From positions 1 to 32,849 of the forward strand of contig JAMJQR010000152.1 in the NCBI GenBank assembly GCA_023554335.1: a stretch of 32,849 nt of DNA. The letters are read 5' to 3'. The notes under the pieces were generated by a model. The model had not been told where the DNA came from. It did no database searches and was given only the letters and a program-made list of their open reading frames with translations. Within the stretch, counting starts at the first letter, position 1. Every line of letters starts with the position of its first letter. The position numbers were made by a program, and so were the translations under genes. The DNA comes from Candidatus Benthicola marisminoris. GTDB taxonomy: Bacteria; Gemmatimonadota; Gemmatimonadetes; Palauibacterales; Palauibacteraceae. Positions 1 to 7,215 of the stretch are shown in pieces.

Positions 1-318
1 GGCCGCGAGCCGCGTCAGCATCGAATCCGCTCCCGCGTGGTCCCGAAGACCGAGATAGGCCCGGCTGGCCAGGAGGTACGCCCTCGGCAGGGGGTCATCG
101 TCGGTCAGCGCCGGCTGAAGCTTCTCGATCGCCCGCGCGTACCTGGTCTCCTTGGGCTGCGGGTCATCCCGCCGGGCCGCATAGCTCAGTTCCACGTCGG
201 CGCCGCGTGTATGCTGATTCCCCTTCTCCGCGCAGTCCTGTGCGAACAGAACGACCGGAAACCCGAACGCAGCGATGAGTCCGGCCGCCGCGCCAACCTT
301 CAACGAATGTCTGAGCAT
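1..318 (-). CDS. Secreted TPR-like protein, N-terminal fragment (runs off left edge)
   Basis: An open frame of 106 codons starts at an ATG at 318-316 and runs without a stop to base 1, so the C-terminus is missing. A GAGG sits 5 bases upstream of the ATG and supports the start. The first 26 residues are a signal peptide (MLRHS, then a hydrophobic stretch ending VVLFAQ), so the product is probably exported to the periplasm. Residues of about 55-106 contain a helical, alanine/leucine-rich pattern (YARAIEKLQPAL, then PRAYLLASRAYLGL) that resembles tetratricopeptide helices. No family can be named from this fragment. The lipobox is poor (FAQDC), so lipoprotein status is unlikely. It lies downstream of uvrC behind a 219-base gap and may have its own promoter. 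Confidence 0.7.
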   Translation of the reverse strand, partial: MLRHSLKVGAAAGLIAAFGFPVVLFAQDCAEKGNQHTRGADVELSYAARRDDPQPKETRYARAIEKLQPALTDDDPLPRAYLLASRAYLGLRDHAGADSMLTRLAA

Positions 319-391
319 AGTAACCTCAAATCTCCTATTAACAACTTATTAGCGAGATCGACAGCCTCTGCCTCTTCGACCTCTTAGCGAG

Positions 392-413
392 TCCGGGCGC
401 CTCCCCGCCCGGA
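392..413 (-). terminator. Hairpin downstream of uvrC, possible terminator
   Basis: A perfect 8-base-pair GC-rich stem (TCCGGGCG/CGCCCGGA) encloses a 6-base loop in the 219-base gap between uvrC and the left-edge gene. No T-run follows on the minus strand, so it is not a canonical intrinsic terminator. It could be a processing or stability hairpin in the leader of the next gene. The rest of the gap (319-391 and 414-537) shows only an AT-rich leader just before the next gene and a weak promoter candidate. Confidence 0.3.
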
Positions 414-437
414 AGGCCGGGCCACTGGACCGGGGCC

Positions 438-466
438 ATCCTGCCACCGTTCGTCGCTGGCTGCAA
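438..466 (-). promoter_or_regulatory. Weak sigma-70-like promoter candidate
   Basis: On the minus strand TTGCAG and CAGGAT are separated by 17 bases and lie 120-150 bases upstream of the left-edge secreted protein. The match to -35/-10 consensus is modest (3 of 6 in each box). This is a guess supported mainly by position and spacing in an otherwise empty gap. Confidence 0.2.
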
Positions 467-537
467 GCCCCGTACGCCTTATACGCCCAACGCCTGTCCA
501 TGTTTCGCGAACGGCGGATCCCTTAGAGCGACGGACC

Positions 538-2382
538 TCACTCCGGAGGGCTTCCCGCGGCCAGCGTCTGGTGAATGCGTTGCGCTGTCGCGAGGCCGAT
601 CCCCCGTACGCGGGTCAGCTCCTCCGGGTCGGCCCGGAGGATAGCCTCGATACTGCCAAATTCGCGCAACAGATCCTTCTCGCGGGCCGGTCCCACGCCT
701 GGTACGTCCGAAAGGCGGGATCTGAGCGTGCGCCGGCTCCTCAGCTTGCGGTTGTAGTCCACGGCGAACCGATGCGCCTCATCGCGAGCTCTTTGAAGCC
801 AGAGCAGGCCCGCGTTGCGACGGTCCAGCCGAACTGGGTCCGCGCGGCCGGGCAGAAACACCTCCTCGAACCGCTTGGCGAGGGAGATCGCAGGGACATC
901 CGAGACGCCGGCGCTCTCCATCGCGTGAAGGGCCGCCGCGAGCTGTCCCTTGCCTCCGTCGATGACGACCAGGTCGGGTACCGGCCGGTCTTCCTTAACC
1001 CGCCGCGAAAAGTACCGCTGCACCACTTCCTGCATCATGGAGTAGTCGTCGGTCTTCCCGTCCGCCGTTTCCCGGATCCGAAACCGCCGGTACTCCTTCT
1101 TCTTGGGCGCCCCGTCCCCGAGCCACACGGCGCTTCCAACGGACTCGCGGCCACTCAACGTGGAGATGTCGAAGCAGACGAGATCTCGCGGCGGCACATC
1201 GAGCTCCAGGGCCAGGCCAAGCTCCCGGGCAGCAGCCGGAGGTGCGCCACGACCACCCTCGCCGGTTTCCAGTTCCGTGCGCTCCGATAGGAGGTGCAGC
1301 GCGTTCTCGGACGCCAGGTCGAGCAAGCGTTTCTTCAGGCCCCTCTGGGGGACGTGGATCCGGAACGCGGCTCCGCGTCGCTCCGCGAGGACGCCTTGCA
1401 CCAGCTCGCGGTCCTCGAAGTCGCTCGGCACCACCAGTTCAGGCGGAAGGTCCTCACGTCTCAGGTACACCGCCTTGATCGCCGCGGCGGTCAGCTCCGC
1501 GTGCCCGGCCTTCCCTTCCCCCACGTTCAGGTAGTGTACGCTTCGACCGAGCAGCCTTCCTTCCCGCACGCGCAGGTAGATGGCGCACGCGAGGTTCTCG
1601 GACCTGGAGATCCCGAGGACGTCCCGGTCTCCGCCCCTGAAGTCGATCGCCGTTCCCCGCTTCTCGAGCGCCGAAAGGCCTTTCAGTATGTCCCTCAACT
1701 CTGCCGCACGTTCATACTGCAGGTCCTCCGCGGCCTCCTTCATCTGCCGTCTCACGTCCCGCCTGAGACCGCCGGTATGGCCGGAGAGGATCTCGAGGAT
1801 CTTGTCGATCATCCCGCGGTACTCGGCCTCGCTCTGCTCCCCGACGCATGGGGCCCGACACCGGTCGATGAAGTAGTCGAGGCATGGCCGCCTGGGGGCA
1901 TCCCGGGGAAGATCGTAGTGGCAGCTCCGGACCGTGAACATCTGGCGGATCATGCGGAGTGCCCGGCGCATCGCGCCGACATCGGTGAATGGGCCGAAGT
2001 ACCGGGATCCGTCTCGAACCAGATGCCGGGTGACGAGAACCCTCGGGAACGGCTCGTGCACCGTCACCTTCACCCACGGGAAGGTCTTGTCGTCCCTCAA
2101 CTGAATGTTGAAGCGGGGACCGTTCTCCTTGATCAGGTTGGACTCGAGTAGGAGGGCCTCCGCCGGAGTCTCGAGAACGAAGGTCTCGATGTCAGCCGTA
2201 CGATTCGACAGCTCGCGCAGCTTGAAGGACTGCCGGGCGGAAGAGCCGAAGTAGCTTCGCACGCGGCTCCGCAGGGATGTCGCCTTTCCGACGTAGAGTA
2301 TCTCCCCGTCGTCGTCCCGAAACAGGTAAACGCCGGGACGGTCCGGAAGGGCTTTCAGCTGCTCTCGAAGCTCAGCGCTCAA
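538..2382 (-). CDS. uvrC: UvrABC excinuclease subunit C
   Basis: UvrC makes the two incisions flanking bulky DNA lesions in nucleotide excision repair, acting with UvrA and UvrB in the cytoplasm. The 614-residue length is normal. In order there are a GIY-YIG nuclease domain (residues 14-90, with GVYLF and ILYVGKA), four cysteines at 154, 167, 175 and 179 in the arrangement of the UvrC iron-sulfur cluster, a UVR motif that binds UvrB (about 205-240), the RNase H-like second nuclease domain, and a tandem helix-hairpin-helix at the C-terminus (VPGVGPAR and VRGIGLATA). The start is TTG at 2382: a strong AGGAGG (2392-2397) lies 9 bases upstream and there is no methionine codon nearby. The start overlaps the murJ stop by 11 bases, so the two are probably translationally coupled. 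Confidence 0.97.
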   Translation of the reverse strand: MSAELREQLKALPDRPGVYLFRDDDGEILYVGKATSLRSRVRSYFGSSARQSFKLRELSNRTADIETFVLETPAEALLLESNLIKENGPRFNIQLRDDKTFPWVKVTVHEPFPRVLVTRHLVRDGSRYFGPFTDVGAMRRALRMIRQMFTVRSCHYDLPRDAPRRPCLDYFIDRCRAPCVGEQSEAEYRGMIDKILEILSGHTGGLRRDVRRQMKEAAEDLQYERAAELRDILKGLSALEKRGTAIDFRGGDRDVLGISRSENLACAIYLRVREGRLLGRSVHYLNVGEGKAGHAELTAAAIKAVYLRREDLPPELVVPSDFEDRELVQGVLAERRGAAFRIHVPQRGLKKRLLDLASENALHLLSERTELETGEGGRGAPPAAARELGLALELDVPPRDLVCFDISTLSGRESVGSAVWLGDGAPKKKEYRRFRIRETADGKTDDYSMMQEVVQRYFSRRVKEDRPVPDLVVIDGGKGQLAAALHAMESAGVSDVPAISLAKRFEEVFLPGRADPVRLDRRNAGLLWLQRARDEAHRFAVDYNRKLRSRRTLRSRLSDVPGVGPAREKDLLREFGSIEAILRADPEELTRVRGIGLATAQRIHQTLAAGSPPE

Positions 2383-4027
2383 GCCCGGCTTCCTCCTGTG
2401 GGAGAATGACGGGAGGGCGGCGCGCGATCAGCAGGTAGGGCACCGCTCCGCAAGCCATCAGGAGCAGGAGCAGGCCGAGATTCGCCAGGAATCCCGTTGC
2501 CGGCCACCTCGAGGCCAGCCCGGATCGGACCAGGGCCGCGGTCAGCCCGGCGAGACCGGCGGCGCCGGCGAGGCGCACCGCGGCACGCAGCGCTCGTCGA
2601 TCAAAGAGTCCGCCCAGTCTGCGGCCCAGCAGTGTCCAGAGAAGAAGAAGATTGATCCACGCGCCGCAGGCCCCGCCCAGAGCGATGCCCATCGCTGCGT
2701 ACGGCCGGTACTCGGTTGGCAAGCCGGCACGGGCGAGTAGCGTGAAGGTGACCGCGAGTCCGATTCCGACGGTGACCGCGACGGCCGCGATGATCATGGG
2801 AGTGCGCGTGTCTTGGAGCGCGTGGAATCCACTGGCGAACAGCTTCTGGGACGCGGAGGCGACCAGTCCGAGGGCATATGTCCCCAGTACGGCGGCCACG
2901 ATCAGGGTGCTGGTTTCCGTGAAGGCGCGGCGCTCGAAGGCGAGGCGGACGATCAGGTCACCGAAGACCAGAAAGCACACTGCGGCTGGAAGAACGAAGA
3001 ACAGGATCTGGAAGAAACCGTTCACGAGGCGGGGCCTCAGCCGGGCGACCGTGGCCTCCCGCGACATGTCCGGTAGAGCCGCGGCCGCTACGGAGATCCC
3101 GAAAAGGCTGATGGGCAGGTACATGAGTCTCTGGGAATAGCCGAGTGCCGACATCGCGCTGGTCCCGACGAGGGTGGCAAGGGAGATGTCCACCAGCGTC
3201 GAGATCTGAAAAATCCCCTGGCTGGAGATCACGGGGACGGTGTTTCGGGCTACGCGCCGCACGGGCTCCCAGGACCAGCCTCCACTCGGGCGCAGTGTCC
3301 CTACCAGCCTCCGGGCAGCCGGGAGCTGGATCCCTACCTGCAGCAGGCTTCCCACGAGGGCGGACCATGCCAGGGCATGCGCAAGCTTCTCGCTTCCAAG
3401 GGCGTGAGCCAGCAACAACCCTGCGATCTGGGACAGATTCCATAGCGTCGGGGCCACGAAAGGGAGGAAGAACTTGCCGTGGCTGTTCAGCACCCCGAGG
3501 AACCACGCCCCGACGATGAGCGTCCCCGACATCGGAAACAGGATGCGAACCAGCTCCGTCGTGATTCTGCGCGTCTCGTCATCGGCGCCCACCATGACCG
3601 CGTCCGTGATCCACGGCGCCAGGATGACTCCGAGGGCACTCAGAAACAGAGCGGCCGTCAGGACGAGCCCGAGGACGGAGGTAGCCAATCGGGCCGGAGC
3701 GGGAGCGTTCGCCCCGTCTCGTTCGAGAGCCTCCGAGTAGACCGGTACGAACGCCGCGGACAGCGTTCCCTCTCCGAGGAGGTTTCGGATGATGTTGGGG
3801 ATCTTGATGGCCGCGAAATAGGCATCGGCCAGGAGGTTGGTGCCGAGAAAGGCGGCTACGGCGATGTCACGGGCGAAACCGGTGATGCGACTGAGGAAGA
3901 TCCCTGATCCGACGGCCGTGGCCGGTCGCAGCCAGCCCGCCCGGCGCCCCTCCGTGCGGTCGCCGGAGGATGCTGGAGCCGCGGAAGACGCCTCAGTCAC
4001 CCGGACCCAATTGGGAGGCGGCCTCAC
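2372..4027 (-). CDS. murJ: Lipid II flippase MurJ (MviN family)
   Basis: MurJ flips undecaprenyl-pyrophosphate-linked peptidoglycan precursor (lipid II) across the inner membrane. The 551-residue protein has a polar N-terminal tail of about 35 residues and then many hydrophobic segments, consistent with the 14-helix MOP-superfamily fold. The signature near residue 45-95 (FLSRITGFARD, AYFAAIKIPN, LLGEGTLSAAFVPVY) is characteristic of MurJ and contains the conserved arginines of its cavity. The GTG start at 4027 is preceded by GGAGG 5 bases upstream. A second GTG at 4000 is possible but has no such site. It overlaps the small upstream membrane-protein gene by 35 bases and the downstream uvrC by 11 bases. 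Confidence 0.96.
   Translation of the reverse strand: MRPPPNWVRVTEASSAAPASSGDRTEGRRAGWLRPATAVGSGIFLSRITGFARDIAVAAFLGTNLLADAYFAAIKIPNIIRNLLGEGTLSAAFVPVYSEALERDGANAPAPARLATSVLGLVLTAALFLSALGVILAPWITDAVMVGADDETRRITTELVRILFPMSGTLIVGAWFLGVLNSHGKFFLPFVAPTLWNLSQIAGLLLAHALGSEKLAHALAWSALVGSLLQVGIQLPAARRLVGTLRPSGGWSWEPVRRVARNTVPVISSQGIFQISTLVDISLATLVGTSAMSALGYSQRLMYLPISLFGISVAAAALPDMSREATVARLRPRLVNGFFQILFFVLPAAVCFLVFGDLIVRLAFERRAFTETSTLIVAAVLGTYALGLVASASQKLFASGFHALQDTRTPMIIAAVAVTVGIGLAVTFTLLARAGLPTEYRPYAAMGIALGGACGAWINLLLLWTLLGRRLGGLFDRRALRAAVRLAGAAGLAGLTAALVRSGLASRWPATGFLANLGLLLLLMACGAVPYLLIARRPPVILPQEEAGLER
2392..2397 (-). promoter_or_regulatory. Shine-Dalgarno that fixes the TTG start of uvrC
   Basis: AGGAGG on the minus strand, 9 bases before the TTG at 2382 and inside the 3' end of murJ. 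It is the best Shine-Dalgarno match near this junction and is the main reason to accept the TTG start. Confidence 0.75.
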
Positions 4028-4277
4028 CGTCGCCTCCCTCGATCAGTCGACGCACGAACTCCGTTTCCTCTCGCAGGCTCTCCATGCTCTCGGTCAGGTA
4101 CTTGACGTCGGCTTCCAGCTCTCCTACCCGAGCATCGATCTCGGGAGAATCGCCGGCCTTCTCACCCCGCGCGATGCGGTTCGCCAGTGCCTGGCCGACG
4201 GAGGAGTCCAGGACGATCGCGAGGATCGGAATCATGAGGACGAGACCAATGATCACGGCCCACTGCACGGGCACCAC
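3993..4277 (-). CDS. Small membrane-anchored coiled-coil protein
   Basis: A 94-residue protein with one N-terminal hydrophobic segment (about residues 5-24, VQWAVIIGLVLMIPILAIVL) followed by a charged helix with heptad-like spacing (about 47-80: VGELEADVKYL, then LREETEFVRRLIE). The layout, one membrane helix then a cytoplasmic coiled coil, resembles PspB-type envelope-stress proteins, but I cannot assign it to that family by sequence. The start is GTG at 4277; a GTG two codons later (4271) has slightly better spacing to AGGTG. It lies 59 bases after bshC and overlaps murJ by 35 bases, so it is likely co-translated with the lipid II flippase. Its function is unknown. Confidence 0.75.
   Translation of the reverse strand: MVPVQWAVIIGLVLMIPILAIVLDSSVGQALANRIARGEKAGDSPEIDARVGELEADVKYLTESMESLREETEFVRRLIEGGDGEAASQLGPGD
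4033..4037 (-). promoter_or_regulatory. Shine-Dalgarno selecting the upstream GTG of murJ
   Basis: GGAGG on the minus strand, 5 bases before the GTG at 4027-4025, within the coding region of the small upstream gene. It favours the longer murJ form over the alternative GTG at 4000. Confidence 0.7.
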
Positions 4278-4336
4278 CTGTCGAGAGTCGATGAAACGCC
4301 CATGGCGCCGCCCACGACGCCCGGTCGGGGGCTAAC

Positions 4337-5965
4337 CTAGTCCCCGGCAGATTCCCCAGCAACGCCGCATCCCGGCGAGCTCCCGTCCCCTCGAATCGGG
4401 GTTGCGCTGGCCTTCAGCGCCGCGTCGAGGAAGTCGTCTCCGTAGCGGGAGAGAAAAGCCCATATTGCGATTGCGCGTTCCTGGGGCACGCCACCGGGAT
4501 ACAGGTGGGTCGACGCCCGCTCGAGCTGGGCGATGGCGGCCCGCTCCCTGTCGCGCGTCATTCGGTCCATGGCCTTTCGCACGCTGGCCAGGGCAGCGAA
4601 CACCTGCGCTCGCCCTTTGCCGACCGCCGGCCGAAGTCCGGGAAGGTCCCGGGACACGATCCCGTCCATCTCCGACAAACCGCGATCGGCGTGCTCCTCC
4701 AGTCTCAGGAGGGCCTCCTCCACCGAGCGAGGGCGGCTGCGTTCGATGAGTCCCGCCGTCGCCTCTTCGAGACCTCCGCCCAGGATACCGGCCGACACGC
4801 CGGTCTTCTCCAGAAGCCTCGCCACCCGGCGCTCGACGATTCGCCAGGAGTCACGAGCCTCCACCACCGGCATCGGTACCCGGAGCCTCTCGAACAGCGG
4901 ACCCAGCTGCGCCCAGTATGCCATCTCCCCCGGACCGAGCACCGTCGCGGACACGGGTAGTAGCCACGACTCGAGCACGGGCCGTAGAGCCGCCGACGGG
5001 CTGAAATGGCCGCCCCCGGACAGCTCCAGGACCACCTCCTCGACCTGAAGGGAGGTTCCGTCCGGGGCAACCTGGATTGCACCCGATGTGCCGCGTAGCC
5101 GGTGTCTTCCCTGCCCTGCCTCGCGGAAAACCGGGATCGCGCCCTCCACGTATCCGAGTTGAGGCCGATACCCCAGGCCCCGGACGGCTTCGGTGCCTGC
5201 CCGAAGAGCCTCGTCCACCCCCTGACGATCTTCGAGAACCTCCTGGATCAGGGAGATGGAGGCGCGGCGCACTCCAGGATGGGTAGCATCCAGGAAGGCG
5301 ATCGGGAGGCCGCGCGTCATCTCGGAGAGAACGCCGATGAAGGCCTGACTGAAGGTCCGGTCCGGCTGATACTCCCTCTGGAGAAGCTCGGCCCACCGCG
5401 CGTCCGCCTCGCCGGCTGTCACGCCGCCAAGAAAATCCTGCACTGTCTGGCCGATTCCATCGCCCAGGGGCGATGGGCCCACGGAGCTTCCTGCCAGTTC
5501 CGGGGGCGGCTGCACGTCGATGCGGCCGTAGGACTCGTCCGTATCGAGGAATCCGACGGAGGCGACTTCGGCCCAGTCGTGGTCGTCGCCGGCGACCCAG
5601 AACACCGCGACACCTGGCTGGCCGGTCTGCGCCTCGATCCTACCGGCCAGGCGAGCGGCTGACAGCGCCTTGTAGAGGACATACAACGGACCACCGAAGA
5701 GCTGGGGCTGCTGGCCGGTGGTGACAACGTGCCCCCCTCCTTCGAGCACCCGGGCCAACCGTCTCGAGGTGTCGGAATCGGAGGTGACCAGATGGTCGGG
5801 CTCCAGGGGGGAAGGCCTGGGGGACGGGTAGGCCGCGCCGGGCAGCGCGGCGGTGAAGCTCCAGGGCGGGAAGAGAGCGCGGGCGGCGACGTCACCGTCA
5901 AGCAACTCGGCTATGAGCCCTCCCGGGCCGGCGAGCCGCTCCTTTTCGAAGGTCACGCTCTTCAT
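4337..5965 (-). CDS. bshC: Bacillithiol biosynthesis cysteine-adding enzyme BshC
   Basis: BshC is the last enzyme of bacillithiol synthesis and attaches cysteine to GlcN-malate in the cytoplasm. The 542-residue length is typical. The family core is clear: HVVTTGQQPQLFGGPLYVLY at about residues 78-98 (nucleotide-binding loop of the Rossmann-like domain), then VFWVAGDDHDWAEV, and a long C-terminal helical coiled-coil region that mediates dimerisation. The ATG start at 5965 overlaps the stop of the upstream methyltransferase by 4 bases (ATGA), which implies translational coupling. The bshA and bshB genes are not in this window and must lie elsewhere if the pathway is complete. The identification is firm; the methyltransferase link is discussed in the findings. 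Confidence 0.94.
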   Translation of the reverse strand: MKSVTFEKERLAGPGGLIAELLDGDVAARALFPPWSFTAALPGAAYPSPRPSPLEPDHLVTSDSDTSRRLARVLEGGGHVVTTGQQPQLFGGPLYVLYKALSAARLAGRIEAQTGQPGVAVFWVAGDDHDWAEVASVGFLDTDESYGRIDVQPPPELAGSSVGPSPLGDGIGQTVQDFLGGVTAGEADARWAELLQREYQPDRTFSQAFIGVLSEMTRGLPIAFLDATHPGVRRASISLIQEVLEDRQGVDEALRAGTEAVRGLGYRPQLGYVEGAIPVFREAGQGRHRLRGTSGAIQVAPDGTSLQVEEVVLELSGGGHFSPSAALRPVLESWLLPVSATVLGPGEMAYWAQLGPLFERLRVPMPVVEARDSWRIVERRVARLLEKTGVSAGILGGGLEEATAGLIERSRPRSVEEALLRLEEHADRGLSEMDGIVSRDLPGLRPAVGKGRAQVFAALASVRKAMDRMTRDRERAAIAQLERASTHLYPGGVPQERAIAIWAFLSRYGDDFLDAALKASATPIRGDGSSPGCGVAGESAGD

Positions 5966-6723
5966 GCGGCTGCAACTCCGCCGATGGGTGTTCGTCCGGA
6001 GAGTATCAACCGAGGTGATTCATGGTCATAGGGACTGCCGAGGTAATCTCCGAAGCGGTGTTCGGCCTCGAGGTTCTCTGACCGCAGGAGGTCCGCGAGT
6101 TCAGAGCAGGAGTACAGTCTGACTCTCTCCTCGAACGTCCTGGTGTCCAGCCCGTCACGTTCAACGTGAATACGTTTCACGACGACCCCGTCGATGATCT
6201 CACGTTCCTGCACGATGTGCCCGCCGTCTATCGCGCGGGTGTCCGTCCGAACGAGTTCACGCCGGACTCGCTGCGCGTTCATGAAGTCGAGCATGAAGAA
6301 GCTGCCGGGCGCCATGACCCTGTGCATCTCGCGTACGACGTGCCGGTCGTCCCGAGGGTCCGAGAAGTAGCCGAAGGATGTGAAGAAGCTGGTTACACCC
6401 CGAAACGAGGCATTTCTGAACGGAAGCTCGCGCATGTCGCCCCTGACCACTGGCGAGTCCGGGTTCGCGGCCCGCGCCGAGCGGAGCAACGTCATGGAGA
6501 GGTCCAGTCCCACGGCCTCGAACCCCGCCTGCCGCAGAGCCCGCAGGTGCCGCCCCGCCCCGCACGCCAGGTCCAGCACGGGGCCATCGACGACCGGGGC
6601 TACCCGGCGGAGCAGATTCACCGCCTGCTCCGCTTCGCGCTTGTCCCTGTGCGGATAGAGAGCCAGGTACTCCTCGCCGAACCAGTCTCGGAACCACTCG
6701 CGGGTCGGGGCCGGGAAGGACAC
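5962..6723 (-). CDS. Class I SAM-dependent methyltransferase, coupled to bshC
   Basis: A 253-residue Rossmann-fold methyltransferase. Motif I is VLDLACGAGRHLRAL (residues 49-63), the acidic ribose-binding residue is in VGLDLS (71-76), and the motif IV region contains RGDMRELPF. The C-terminal half carries a beta-rich insert (HIVQEREIIDG onward) typical of small-molecule methyltransferases rather than of rRNA enzymes. The start is GTG at 6723, with AGGGGG 7 bases upstream inside the end of rlmH. The stop overlaps bshC by 4 bases. That tight coupling suggests the substrate may be bacillithiol or a precursor, as for the N-methyl-bacillithiol synthase NmbA of Chlorobiaceae, but the substrate is an inference. 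It could also be a generic UbiE-like methyltransferase. Confidence 0.88.
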   Translation of the reverse strand: MSFPAPTREWFRDWFGEEYLALYPHRDKREAEQAVNLLRRVAPVVDGPVLDLACGAGRHLRALRQAGFEAVGLDLSMTLLRSARAANPDSPVVRGDMRELPFRNASFRGVTSFFTSFGYFSDPRDDRHVVREMHRVMAPGSFFMLDFMNAQRVRRELVRTDTRAIDGGHIVQEREIIDGVVVKRIHVERDGLDTRTFEERVRLYSCSELADLLRSENLEAEHRFGDYLGSPYDHESPRLILSGRTPIGGVAAA

Positions 6724-6725
6724 GG

Positions 6726-7199
6726 TCAGGCCCCCTTGTGATAGGGCTCGCCCCGCAGGATCGTTCCTGCCCGGTAGATCTGCTCCGCGAGTACGAGTCG
6801 GGCCAGCTCGTGCGGAAGGGTAAGGCTGGACAGCGAGAAACGGCTGGAGCAGTCGCGGATCAGGTCGTCGTCCAGACCGAAGGCGCCGCCGATCAGGAAG
6901 GCCACGCCAGCCCGGCTGTAGGTGGCGAAGTCTCCCAGCGTCTCCGCGAGCTTCCGCGAGTCTAGTTGCCGGCCACCTCGTGTAAGCGCCCAGAGCTCCA
7001 GGTCGGCCGGGATGCGTTTCCGAATCGCTTCGGCCTCGCGGGCGCGAACGGAACGCTCGTCGGCGCCGCTTCCAGCGGACGCCGGCACCTCGATCGCTGA
7101 GAAGCGAAAGTAGCGGCAGGCCCGCGTCTCGTACTCCCGGATCAGGGCCGAGATGTGCTCCCCCTTCGGCCGTCCAACCGCGACCACAGCCACCCTCAT
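6726..7199 (-). CDS. rlmH: 23S rRNA pseudouridine-1915 N3-methyltransferase RlmH
   Basis: RlmH is a SPOUT-class enzyme that methylates pseudouridine 1915 in helix 69 of 23S rRNA on the assembled ribosome. The 157-residue length is normal. The family ends are clear: MRVAVVAVGRPK at the N-terminus, the SAM-binding knot LIGGAFGLDD, and the C-terminal LPHELARLVLAEQIYRA followed by a terminal PYHKGA. I chose the ATG at 7199 because it begins the conserved domain and has GAGG 7 bases upstream. The frame stays open for 64 more codons upstream, but that stretch is low-complexity read-through opposite to nadB coding. It starts 16 bases after the nadB stop and ends 2 bases before the methyltransferase start. 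Confidence 0.95.
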   Translation of the reverse strand: MRVAVVAVGRPKGEHISALIREYETRACRYFRFSAIEVPASAGSGADERSVRAREAEAIRKRIPADLELWALTRGGRQLDSRKLAETLGDFATYSRAGVAFLIGGAFGLDDDLIRDCSSRFSLSSLTLPHELARLVLAEQIYRAGTILRGEPYHKGA

Positions 7200-7215
7200 G
7201 CCAGCGCCTCGAGGA

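Noticed and set aside
37-387. Plus-strand open frame of 116 codons at the left end
   Set aside because: Antisense to the signal-peptide-bearing secreted protein, which has a better start and composition.
1294-2151. Plus-strand open frame of 285 codons inside uvrC
   Set aside because: Antisense to the UvrC nuclease domains with no family resemblance.
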